From: an archaeon
Lineage (GTDB): Archaea; Asgardarchaeota; Hermodarchaeia; Hermodarchaeales; Hermodarchaeaceae
Direction of reading: 5' to 3'
DNA: 16,265 nucleotides
Assembly (NCBI GenBank): GCA_016550395.1
Contig: JABXGY010000158.1
Coordinates: 1-16,265 of the forward strand
Each line of letters begins with the position of its first letter. Positions within the stretch are counted from its first letter, which is position 1. Position numbers and translations under genes: made by a program. Below are positions 6,733 through 14,589 of the stretch, piece by piece. The notes under the pieces were generated by a model that was not told where the DNA came from, did no database searches, and saw only the letters and a list, made by a program, of their open reading frames with translations.

Positions 6733-7488
6733 ATGAATAGAAAGATGTTTGGTCGAAAGAAAGACAAAGGACGGGAAGATCGAGAGGAAGAAGATCTACG
6801 TGAGCAGATGCGCCGCCTTGAAGACCAAATGAAAGACTTACGACGTAGATTAGAAAAGGAAGGTAAAGACTTTCATCATGAGATCCCACCCAAACCTCCT
6901 AAGGAAACTAAAGCCCCGAGAGACCCAAAGGGCTTCAAAGTCGGGTTTGATAACGAAGCATTTCGTGAAGAGATGGAGGATTTTGGACGGCAAATGGGTG
7001 AATATGGCAGAGAAATGGGTGAGTATGGTCGGGAACTTGGTGATTATATCAAAATGGTGGTTTCTGATGCCATGCGAGGAGCCAATCGTGCCTTGCGAAG
7101 TGTCTTTATCGGTCCCGATGGCGCTCGAATCCGAATTGATGAGAATGGCGTTCGGGTTGGCAAGTCAGCTGCAGAGGCAGCAAAGCCCGTAGATCCTGAC
7201 GAAGCTGAACGCTTGTTATCTCCTCTAGCCAGTGGTGAGCGGATTCGAATTCTCCAGTTACTTGCTGAAGAACCTCGGTATCACCAAGATCTTATGGAGT
7301 TATCGGGATTAAAACCAGGGACGCTACCTCATCATTTGAAACAATTAGAAGATGCTGGTTATGTTACACAGGAACGTGTTAGGGGTCGATATCTCATTAC
7401 GATTCCTGGACGGATGGCCCTGAAACTTGCGAAGTACTTGTCCACACAGATGGACTCGGGGATCGGTACTGAATCTGATGAATCATAG
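6733..7488 (+). CDS. ArsR-like winged-helix transcription regulator with coiled-coil N-terminus
   Basis: Up to 251 residues, or 247 from ATG 6745. Residues 10-45 form a charged Arg/Glu-rich coiled coil. Residues 48-67 are Pro/Lys-rich. Residues 85-105 are three consecutive heptads, GRQMGEY, GREMGEY and GRELGDY. A short beta segment, FIGPDGARIRIDENGVRVG, covers 125-143. The C-terminal 90 residues are an ArsR-type winged helix-turn-helix: LLSPLASGERIRILQLL (161-177), recognition helix region LKPGTLPHHLKQLEDAGYV (203-221) and wing ERVRGRYLITIPG. Classical ArsR metal-binding cysteines are absent, so it is not an obvious metal sensor. The long N-terminal part is unusual beside the usual 100-residue ArsR proteins and suggests an oligomerisation or partner-binding role. 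The following gene starts 11 bases after its stop and is likely co-expressed. Autoregulation through the palindrome at 6592-6608 is inferred. Confidence 0.8.
   Translation: MNRKMFGRKKDKGREDREEEDLREQMRRLEDQMKDLRRRLEKEGKDFHHEIPPKPPKETKAPRDPKGFKVGFDNEAFREEMEDFGRQMGEYGREMGEYGRELGDYIKMVVSDAMRGANRALRSVFIGPDGARIRIDENGVRVGKSAAEAAKPVDPDEAERLLSPLASGERIRILQLLAEEPRYHQDLMELSGLKPGTLPHHLKQLEDAGYVTQERVRGRYLITIPGRMALKLAKYLSTQMDSGIGTESDES
6985..7047 (+). repeat. Three tandem 21-bp units inside the ArsR-like gene
   Basis: Three in-frame heptad units, Gly-Arg-x-Met/Leu-Gly-Glu/Asp-Tyr, follow one another without a gap. They look like a recent internal expansion of a helical segment. Confidence 0.7.
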
Positions 7489-7499
7489 GGGTGTGGTAA

Positions 7500-8141
7500 T
7501 TGATGAGTTCCAGTTCAACTTGGGGTTATCGGACGAAGGATCTCGTGCTAGGTGCACTGGCAGGAAAAGTCACTCAACCCTCTGATATCGCACAATCGGA
7601 GAAAGCTTTGCTCAGTGTTAATGAAGGCTCATTATATTTTCCCATTTTCTTTCAGAATACTGAAGTGGGGGGAGTCTTCATTGGATTTGGTCAAGCTATT
7701 ATAGATGCCATTGTTGATACTAAACGTGGTGCTCTAGGACAAAGTCATGAATTTCTATGGAATGGTAGCCTTCTTTTATTGAGTGAGGACGGGGATTGGA
7801 AACCACCTATCACATCACCTGTAAAGGAAAAAGATGTGAAAGTATTCTTACTATCTTCACTTGAAGAAGCTCAAGAACGTGCTCAGATGATTTTTGATCG
7901 TTTTCTTAATTACAACCGGAATTGGTGTTCTGATACTTTCATCCAACGACATCGCGGTTGGCTTGCAACGATTTTAGATAGACAACGAGGCAAGTGCTCA
8001 ATTATCACGAGTGATAATCGCCTTGTGGTGAAAATGGGTGAATTGAAAGTTATTATTCATGGGAACAATTTTGTGAAAACAGAAGGTCGCAAAAAGGTCG
8101 TTGTCGCTGGAAGAGGTGGTCCTCTTATCCGCTTTGGTTAG
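7500..8141 (+). CDS. Protein of unknown function coupled to the ArsR-like regulator
   Basis: This 213-residue protein starts 11 bases after the regulator stop, with GGTG six bases before the first of two adjacent ATGs. I do not recognise the family. Residues 45-100 read as a beta-rich segment with Gly-rich turns (VGGVFIGFGQ, FLWNGSLLLLSEDGDW). Residues 120-150 are helical (EEAQERAQMIFDRFL). The C-terminal 60 residues look like a small beta domain (CSIITSDNRLVVKMGELKVIIHG) ending in a basic, glycine-containing tail. There are two cysteines (C143, C166), no membrane segment and no signal peptide. The position suggests it works with, or is controlled by, the regulator, for instance as its ligand-sensing or antagonist partner. 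That is inference from gene order only. A hairpin terminator follows the stop. Confidence 0.75.
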   Translation: MMSSSSTWGYRTKDLVLGALAGKVTQPSDIAQSEKALLSVNEGSLYFPIFFQNTEVGGVFIGFGQAIIDAIVDTKRGALGQSHEFLWNGSLLLLSEDGDWKPPITSPVKEKDVKVFLLSSLEEAQERAQMIFDRFLNYNRNWCSDTFIQRHRGWLATILDRQRGKCSIITSDNRLVVKMGELKVIIHGNNFVKTEGRKKVVVAGRGGPLIRFG

Positions 8142-8150
8142 TCTCGCGTA

Positions 8151-8190
8151 GGTCCGAAGCGGACCCCTCTTCCTATTTTCCTTTCTTCTA
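8151..8190 (+). terminator. Hairpin plus pyrimidine-rich tract after the regulator operon
   Basis: GGTCCG (8151-8156), AAG loop and CGGACC (8160-8165) form a perfect 6-bp stem ten bases after the stop codon. It is followed by a C/T-rich stretch containing TTTT and TTTCTTCT. Confidence 0.6.
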
Positions 8191-8269
8191 GGTTGTTTCT
8201 GGTCATCTTTTTCATCTCCTATGGTCTTAGTGGAAGAGCTTTTGAGGAGAAAAGTAGATGAGAAGAAGA

Positions 8270-8303
8270 ATTAAGTCGGTATCTTAATGGCATGAATACC
8301 GAC
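8270..8303 (+). promoter_or_regulatory. Two overlapping, mutually exclusive inverted repeats upstream of the giant gene
   Basis: Repeat A pairs ATTAAG (8270-8275) with CTTAAT (8283-8288). Repeat B pairs GTCGGTAT (8275-8282) with ATACCGAC (8296-8303), 8 bp perfect with a 13-base spacer. The loop of A is the 5' arm of B, so both cannot form together. The element ends 24 bases before the ATG and 11 bases before the AAGGTG ribosome site. It may be an operator around a TATA-like AATTAAG or a switching leader structure. Confidence 0.5.
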
Positions 8304-8327
8304 AAATTGAGTTGAAGGTGAAAAGAG

Positions 8328-11300
8328 ATGGCCTCATTGGATCATGCGCCATTAGTGCATGCGTATCAGGCGCTATTTGATGTGACACGAGATGACCTTG
8401 AAGACATTGCCAAACACCTAACGAAAGCAAAGGGTCAAGGTATCATTGATATTCTAGGGCAGATCGCCGAATTACTTCAACGTATTCAAACTGCCTCAAG
8501 TCCTACCAAACTCGAAATTGAAGTTGCCCGAGCGATTGCCCGTGATTTCGATACAATCGCCAAACGCTGGAATGAACTGGAACAGTACTTTGTTAATGAA
8601 ATTCAATACGATGATTATGTTTACCGATCGGATGAGGACCGGGCAATAGCTGCTGAAAAAGCCCAGCGAATTATCCAGGAACAAGCCCTTCAAGCCCTAG
8701 ATGCCGCTGGGGCCATGTTTGGAGTCGCTCGGGAATGGCGACGAGCTGCCACCTGTTTTGAAACCGTTGTACAAGCGCGTAAGGCTAAGGAGACTCCGTT
8801 ACTTGCCCTCCCTGCAATTATTCGCGCATATCGTTGTTATGAAGAATTATCAGATGCCTCAAAGGTCTTAAGTACCGGACAAGAAATCCAAAAGCTACTC
8901 ATGACTGTAACGGGTGAAATATCCCCACAAGATCAAGCTATGCTCCAGGAAGCCGCAGAGTTCTTCCGGAAAACCGCAATGGCTGCTGTCACTAATCGCA
9001 AAAAAGATCCAGACCTGAATATTCCTCTTGCATCAATTTTTCTTTGGAATGAAGCAGAGACATTAAACCTTATTACACCAGCTGATGATGACACAGCATT
9101 AAGTCGATTTCGCGCACTCGCAGAATTTTTTGAACAAGTTGGCAAAGAGGAATTAGCCAAACCCACTCCATCCCTCCAACGATTTATTGCCAGCTATATG
9201 GAGGGAACCTTTGCTAATCTTCGCATCACTCGTAATATCTCAGGTTTTTCGATTAAGGAAGCCCAGCAACAAGCACTTCAATTAACCCAATATGCTACTG
9301 ATTTTATCTTAACACTTATCGAGCGGTTAGGATATCACCGAGTTCGAATCGTTCAGGATCCCTCTAAAGCGATGAAAGGATTAATTGCGACTTTTGAGCT
9401 TATTCAGAGAGGGTATAAGGGTTCGAAAGCTTTTCAAGATTTGGCGAAACAAGCAGGTGTCACACTTGTTCAGGCTCAACAACGAGCAGATCAAATTCTA
9501 ATCGATTTAGCGACTGTTTTTCGCTGGCTCTGCGAGGGCTCAAGTGGCGCATTATATGTTATCAGCATGAAATTAATTACTGACATTTACCGTGTTGCCA
9601 TCATAAGCGATGTACTTGATGTGGGTTCAAAAGAAGAGTTACGAAAAAGGATCCTGGACCTTTTAGGGTTAGCAGAAGAAGACGAGCTTTTCGGATTACT
9701 AATCGATACTGAAGTCGAATTTGATGATGTCGTGGACCTGTTCAAGAGTCTAGATCTGTACTGGGTTTCAGCCATCTGCAAACTCAATCAAGGTCAATTA
9801 AGGCAAAATCTCACATTTCTCGAGGTTGAGATGGCATCACCAGTTTCCTCAGAACAAGAGATAGTAGGTATTCCTGAAGACGAGCAGAAATTAGATGCTA
9901 TGCCCTTCTGGGGAGCTGCTCCATCAATCGATTTTACAACCGCTGCTGATCTTTACTCACGCGCGTTTCGCCTTAAGCGTGGTGCTGATGAAAGCTTTCC
10001 TACGGAGGGTATTGATAATTGGATACCACATCGTGATCCAGAAGATTTGAAACGCCGAGCTGCATACAGCCATTGGCTTGCTGGTCTAGCAAACCTTGAA
10101 GAGGGAAATATCGAAGATGGAGGTCGGCAGCTCTTCCTAGCTAAGAATTCTTACGAGCTTCTTGGTCGACATCGTGAAGCAATTCTCTGTCTCGAGATTT
10201 GGATGCGACAATTAGTAGTGACAATTAGACCCGAGGAGGGAGGAGGAGCTCGTCCCACTCAGGCCCGTCTAGAAGAATTACTGAATGTCTGCGATGAATT
10301 AGTGGGACTTTATGCGCTTCGACAGACGACCCCCGAAACTATCGATGACATCCTCAACATAATTCGATTTTTACAGAATGAAGTTGGTTTGGAAAATTGG
10401 ACACTTTCTGTATATCTTCGAACGATTGAATACAGTCGAGAGGCTCATAGTATAGCACTTCAACTCGGGACTCCTGAGGAAGCATTGGAAATGCTTCGAT
10501 TCCTTCGTGAGGAATTGAGTGCCTTTTTAGGTAGCGATTTTGCTATTGGTGTTTACCCAAACTTTGACACTGAAGCCACAATTTACTTTGAGGCAGAAAC
10601 CCCGGTTAAGTTAGCGATTCTTAATATCTCCGAACAGGAGGCAATCGACTTAACTATTCGTCCTGTCGGAATATTGCCTCATCTTTCTCCGAATCCCTCT
10701 CAGCCTTGGCAGGCATCACGTGACCCTTCTCAAATAACAATGAAGCATTTCTATATCGGATCAGATGATGATGCCTTTACAATAGATGACCTCAACTATC
10801 CATATAAACCGGCTGATGCTTTTGGACCATCGCGACCCATTCCTGTATCTCTCGAACCTACACCAGACTCATTAATAGAAGTTGAATCTACTCTTGAGCG
10901 AGCAGGTGAACAACCATGGCTAGGTGTGATGTGGTCAGGGGATTACAATGGAACGACGATTGGAACACTCGCTGGTGTAACCGAAGAACCTCCCAGCAAA
11001 GACACACCGAGACCTCCTATTGATGATCTTAAACAAGCAGCATTCTTTACAGTATTCACAAAGTCCGCTCGAGAAGGAAACATCCTGCCCGGACAAATCT
11101 TCCCGGTTACTTTTGGTATTTATTCACGTGGTTCCTCGGAGCCAATTGCCATCCAAACCATTTATTTTAAAATAGCGAGCCGACCAAAGATTCTCAAAGC
11201 TCAAACTCAGTGGGCAACTGACCTTGAAGATGAGTGGGAAGAATCCTTTGGAATACGATTTGAAGAAGGGGCTCACCTTCCGATGTATGCCCCTCGGTTT

Positions 11301-13196
11301 GCACCTGAATATGAATCGAAGGATTATGTTAACCCGCAAACTCTTACTCCAACCATTACGATTGGTTCTGAAGCCGTCGACCTAACTAAATATCTCAAAC
11401 ACGTTCCCTACCATTTCAACTTGCGATACAAAGGCAAACGAACACTTCATTCAGGAAACAATTACCTGATTAAAAGTGATATCTCATTAGAAATGCCCTA
11501 TGCTGGGCAAATTGAAGGAAATTACGAGTTCTTACGTATCCGAACACCACCCCGAATAATGACTGCTGAAGAACTAGCAATGCCACGACTCCGAAACGGT
11601 GTCAACTTCCAAGAACTATTCTATGGAACCGTGTTTATTGGTGACGCAGATTTTGATGGTGAATACTACGTTTATCGATTGTGGATTTGTTTTGAACCTG
11701 GTGAAAAAACACCTGCACCTGGTGCCAGCTATCGTCAAGGATGGACTAACCATCGCCTTGATATCTTTCTCGATCCTAAGAATTGGGAACCACGTCTCTT
11801 AATTACAGATTATTATGTTGAGTTCGAGGATGGACGCGGAGAATGGGTTGAAGCTCTCTTCACCTTCAAAGCCGCTAGTTCCACTTGGTTCGGTATTCGA
11901 CGCCTTACTGCCGACTTGTATCGGGAAGCCAAGCTCAAGGATTACCCTGACCCATTTGAAAGTGAAATACGCCATGCCCTTCAGCCAGTAGGTGTCACAG
12001 AAGATACTCCACTAAAAATTACTGGCTTTGCCCTCGGCCAACGCCTTGGTTTCATTGAGCTAATTCGGGCGGTTTGGGCACGGAATAAAAATGATGGTCC
12101 CGTGATTTTCAAACCACCTCGCGCACATCTTTTCCGAGACTATTGGAGTCAACGCTATGAGCATGGTCTATATCGCGAAGACTGGTATGGAGGTCCTGAT
12201 GTTAACCTATATGAAATGAAATATAACGATCGTAGCGGAGGTCAGTCAAAATACATCCGTGGATTTAAGAAACGAGACTTCCCCCATGAAGTGAGTATAA
12301 AAGCCCGTGAAGGCGATCGATGTGACCTGTTCATTACACCACCTGTTGAATCTGCTGAATCAATGATTATACGTAATGTAATCAATCCACGAAAAATCGA
12401 ACTTTGGACACGACCACATGTTAGCTTCAGTCGTCGATTTAACTTCATCGCCAAGTATTTCGGTCGACCACCCAAAATCCATACCGCGAGTCTATATTTT
12501 TACAGTACACGCCGTGAGCTTAATCCCTACTACAAGGGTCGGGTGCGAGGAAAAGACCAATGGATCCACTATCCCGAAGCCAAATTCTGGGATGGGAAAC
12601 AATGGACCCCAATCCCAGAACACTTCGATCCAGCTCCTCACCCTGAAAATCTCTCCTATGGAATTAATAGTTGGCTTGAAGCGGATGCTTACTGGGTTTA
12701 TCGCTATGTTTGGTATTGGCCACTTGAATTTACTTTCCCACTCCCTCACGACGACTGGGAACGCGCTGATATCTGGGTTAATGCGCGAACCGGAAAAATT
12801 GAATGGATCACCAGTGATTACCACTGGAGAGAACTCTGGTATCAAAACGCTGTCAAAGTCAGTGGAGTAAATCCGATAATTGATTTTCTCTTTAACTGGA
12901 ATACCCCCGAACCACTCACAGTAAAAGATGGAGCACAAGTTCATCAGTCCATCGTTCCCTATTTCAAAGAAGGCAAAACTGTGGGTGAGTTCGCAGATCA
13001 ATTACCTTGGATGTTCGCCCGATATAAACAAAGTTGCGAACACCTTCACCACCTTCACCAAACTTGGGCTGGACGAAATAAGGTCAAAATCGTTTATGGA
13101 GGGATCTTCTTACTAATATTCTTCCTCCTGAGCGTTTGGTTCTTCTTTTTCCACCCATTAGGGATATCTTGGAATCCATTCTGGCCGCCACCCTAA
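8328..13196 (+). CDS. Giant 1622-residue protein: helical N-terminal half, beta-rich C-terminal half, C-terminal membrane anchor
   Basis: The frame starts at ATG with AAGGTG seven bases upstream and is uninterrupted for 4.9 kb. I do not recognise the family. Residues 1-500 are strongly helical; stretches such as 105-190 and 570-625 (WLAGLANLEEGNIEDGG, AKNSYELLGRHREAILCLEIW) have TPR-like paired helices. From about 740 the sequence turns beta-rich. Residues 915-950 (NILPGQIFPVTFGIYSRG, IAIQTIYFKI) look like an Ig-like sandwich. Residues 1100-1540 are extremely rich in Trp and Tyr, with clusters such as YWVYRYVWYWPL (1455-1466). There is no signal peptide. A single hydrophobic helix (about 1588-1608) follows basic GRNKVK, and only 14 residues come after it. 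The protein therefore looks tail-anchored, with its bulk in the cytosol. A scaffold or membrane-associated organiser role is inference. It is single-gene, with a terminator before it and the dehydrogenase after. Confidence 0.85.
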   Translation: MASLDHAPLVHAYQALFDVTRDDLEDIAKHLTKAKGQGIIDILGQIAELLQRIQTASSPTKLEIEVARAIARDFDTIAKRWNELEQYFVNEIQYDDYVYRSDEDRAIAAEKAQRIIQEQALQALDAAGAMFGVAREWRRAATCFETVVQARKAKETPLLALPAIIRAYRCYEELSDASKVLSTGQEIQKLLMTVTGEISPQDQAMLQEAAEFFRKTAMAAVTNRKKDPDLNIPLASIFLWNEAETLNLITPADDDTALSRFRALAEFFEQVGKEELAKPTPSLQRFIASYMEGTFANLRITRNISGFSIKEAQQQALQLTQYATDFILTLIERLGYHRVRIVQDPSKAMKGLIATFELIQRGYKGSKAFQDLAKQAGVTLVQAQQRADQILIDLATVFRWLCEGSSGALYVISMKLITDIYRVAIISDVLDVGSKEELRKRILDLLGLAEEDELFGLLIDTEVEFDDVVDLFKSLDLYWVSAICKLNQGQLRQNLTFLEVEMASPVSSEQEIVGIPEDEQKLDAMPFWGAAPSIDFTTAADLYSRAFRLKRGADESFPTEGIDNWIPHRDPEDLKRRAAYSHWLAGLANLEEGNIEDGGRQLFLAKNSYELLGRHREAILCLEIWMRQLVVTIRPEEGGGARPTQARLEELLNVCDELVGLYALRQTTPETIDDILNIIRFLQNEVGLENWTLSVYLRTIEYSREAHSIALQLGTPEEALEMLRFLREELSAFLGSDFAIGVYPNFDTEATIYFEAETPVKLAILNISEQEAIDLTIRPVGILPHLSPNPSQPWQASRDPSQITMKHFYIGSDDDAFTIDDLNYPYKPADAFGPSRPIPVSLEPTPDSLIEVESTLERAGEQPWLGVMWSGDYNGTTIGTLAGVTEEPPSKDTPRPPIDDLKQAAFFTVFTKSAREGNILPGQIFPVTFGIYSRGSSEPIAIQTIYFKIASRPKILKAQTQWATDLEDEWEESFGIRFEEGAHLPMYAPRFAPEYESKDYVNPQTLTPTITIGSEAVDLTKYLKHVPYHFNLRYKGKRTLHSGNNYLIKSDISLEMPYAGQIEGNYEFLRIRTPPRIMTAEELAMPRLRNGVNFQELFYGTVFIGDADFDGEYYVYRLWICFEPGEKTPAPGASYRQGWTNHRLDIFLDPKNWEPRLLITDYYVEFEDGRGEWVEALFTFKAASSTWFGIRRLTADLYREAKLKDYPDPFESEIRHALQPVGVTEDTPLKITGFALGQRLGFIELIRAVWARNKNDGPVIFKPPRAHLFRDYWSQRYEHGLYREDWYGGPDVNLYEMKYNDRSGGQSKYIRGFKKRDFPHEVSIKAREGDRCDLFITPPVESAESMIIRNVINPRKIELWTRPHVSFSRRFNFIAKYFGRPPKIHTASLYFYSTRRELNPYYKGRVRGKDQWIHYPEAKFWDGKQWTPIPEHFDPAPHPENLSYGINSWLEADAYWVYRYVWYWPLEFTFPLPHDDWERADIWVNARTGKIEWITSDYHWRELWYQNAVKVSGVNPIIDFLFNWNTPEPLTVKDGAQVHQSIVPYFKEGKTVGEFADQLPWMFARYKQSCEHLHHLHQTWAGRNKVKIVYGGIFLLIFFLLSVWFFFFHPLGISWNPFWPPP

Positions 13197-13241
13197 GTAA
13201 CTAGAAGAGTTTGATTCTCAGAGACGGTACAAACATCAACG

Positions 13242-13269
13242 TTTAAGAGGACTCAGCGGTAAATCCTCT
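13242..13269 (+). promoter_or_regulatory. TATA-like element with adjoining inverted repeat before the dehydrogenase gene
   Basis: TTTAAG (13242-13247) is followed at once by AGAGGA (13246-13251) and its complement TCCTCT (13264-13269), a 6-bp repeat with a 12-base spacer. The position suggests a promoter with an overlapping operator, or a weak terminator of the giant gene. Confidence 0.3.
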
Positions 13270-13300
13270 ATCACTTTGTGAAATTACACCGCAGAATATC

Positions 13301-13307
13301 AAGGTGA
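13301..13307 (+). promoter_or_regulatory. Shine-Dalgarno site that contains the apparent GTG start
   Basis: AAGGTGA lies six bases (counted from GGTG) before ATG 13313. The GTG at 13304, which would extend the frame by three codons, is part of this site, so ATG 13313 is the real start. The giant gene uses the same AAGGTG site. Confidence 0.7.
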
Positions 13308-13312
13308 AGAAA

Positions 13313-14509
13313 ATGAAGGCAGATGATGTGAAGAATGTCACTGTTCTTGGTGCTGGATTCATGGGTCATGGCATTGCTCAAAGCTTTGCTCAGGCAGGCT
13401 TCGATGTAGTCATGGTTGATATTAAAGATGAATTCCTACAAAAGGGCTTGGCGAATATTCGATGGAGTCTGGGTAAATTCCTTGAAAAAGGCAAAATCTC
13501 ACAAGAATATCATGATGCTGTACTCAATCGAATTACAATAACAACGGATCGAGATGCAGCAGTGAAAAATGCTGATATCATTGTCGAAGCTATCCCCGAG
13601 ATACTTAAATTGAAGCAAGAAGTCTTCGCCGATATCGAAGCTAAAGCACCTAAACATGCAATTCTTGCTACAAATACTAGTTCACTACCCATTACTGATG
13701 TCGCTGCAGCCACAAAGAATCCTAAGAAAGTTGTGGGCATGCACTTTTTCTCTCCCGTGGTTCGCATGAATATTGTTGAGATCATCAAGGGTGAAAAAAC
13801 AACTGATGAAGTTGCCAAAGTCATCTATGCATTAACGGAGAAAATGGGTAAAGAGCCGGTTATGTGTAACAAGGATGTCCCAGGGTTCATTGCAAATGGG
13901 ATTCAGATGTTTCCGCTTAATTTTGTAGGGCAGCTAGTAGACATGGGTAAGTTTACTCCAGAAGAGATTGACTCTGCAACCACCATGAAACTGGGTCTTC
14001 CGATGGGTACCTTTGGCTTGTTAGACTTTGTGGGCATTGATGTTGTCTATAATGTTCTCAAGTTTATGACCACGCGAATTCCAGGTATGAAAATGGCAAA
14101 GTGTCTTGAGGAGAGGGTGCAAAAGGGTGAGTTAGGCATAAAGACTGGAAAAGGATTTTATGAGCATCCTGGGAATCGCTGGCAACGACCTACAGTGTGG
14201 TCTCAAGAGCTAGCTGATAGGTTTGATCCTCAGCTCGTTGTTGTTGTAGGTATTAATCGCGCTGCGGAATTGGTCGCTGATGAGGTTGCTTCACCTTCTG
14301 ATATCGATAAAACAATGAAACTGGGCTTCAATCAACCAGTAGGTACTCTTGAAGTGGCTGATTCCTTAGGTATCGACGCTGTCGTTGACAAATTAGAGTA
14401 CATCTCTAAAGAATACAACAAGTTTTATGCACCACATCCACTTCTCAAACAAATGGTGAAAGATGGCAAGTTGGGAATGAAGACGAAAGAAGGCTTCTTC
14501 AAATACTAA
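13313..14509 (+). CDS. 3-hydroxyacyl-CoA dehydrogenase (NAD-dependent)
   Basis: A 398-residue enzyme that oxidises (S)-3-hydroxyacyl-CoA to 3-ketoacyl-CoA in beta-oxidation, or runs the reverse step in butyrate-type synthesis. The Rossmann domain begins with VTVLGAGFMGHG (GxGxxG at G13, G15, G18) and includes VEAIPE. The catalytic residues of the family are present: S123 in NTSSLP, H144 in MHFFSPV, E156 in NIVEII and N195 in VPGFIANGI. Two copies of the C-terminal helical 3HCDH domain follow, each ending in a Gly-Lys/Glu-Gly-Phe motif: TGKGFYEH near 278-285 and TKEGFFKY at the C-terminus. The duplicated C-terminal domain matches the archaeal type, where this unit is often fused to an enoyl-CoA hydratase. 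Here the frame stops after the second repeat, so it is stand-alone. A clear terminator follows, making it likely a single-gene unit. Confidence 0.93.
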   Translation: MKADDVKNVTVLGAGFMGHGIAQSFAQAGFDVVMVDIKDEFLQKGLANIRWSLGKFLEKGKISQEYHDAVLNRITITTDRDAAVKNADIIVEAIPEILKLKQEVFADIEAKAPKHAILATNTSSLPITDVAAATKNPKKVVGMHFFSPVVRMNIVEIIKGEKTTDEVAKVIYALTEKMGKEPVMCNKDVPGFIANGIQMFPLNFVGQLVDMGKFTPEEIDSATTMKLGLPMGTFGLLDFVGIDVVYNVLKFMTTRIPGMKMAKCLEERVQKGELGIKTGKGFYEHPGNRWQRPTVWSQELADRFDPQLVVVVGINRAAELVADEVASPSDIDKTMKLGFNQPVGTLEVADSLGIDAVVDKLEYISKEYNKFYAPHPLLKQMVKDGKLGMKTKEGFFKY

Positions 14510-14526
14510 CCAAAATAGGGTATTCG

Positions 14527-14558
14527 GGGGTGATAGTAACGCCCCTTTCTCCTTTTTT
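14527..14558 (+). terminator. Intrinsic-type terminator of the dehydrogenase gene
   Basis: GGGGTG (14527-14532) pairs with CGCCCC (14540-14545) through one G-U pair around a 7-base loop. TTTCTCCTTTTTT follows directly. It begins 17 bases after the stop. Confidence 0.7.
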
Positions 14559-14589
14559 CAACATAGGCGGGTTCTTATGGGGTTAGATT

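Noticed and set aside
12492..13001. 169-codon minus-strand frame inside the giant gene
   Set aside because: It lies opposite a long coherent coding frame and has no ribosome site or recognisable domain; a shadow of the opposite strand.
8328..13196. Giant frame as an assembly fusion of two genes
   Set aside because: There is no internal stop, and the helical and beta halves change gradually without an internal ribosome site that I could see. The C-terminal anchor gives a sensible protein end.
13304..13312. GTG at 13304 as start of the dehydrogenase
   Set aside because: The GTG is part of the AAGGTGA ribosome site of the correctly spaced ATG at 13313.
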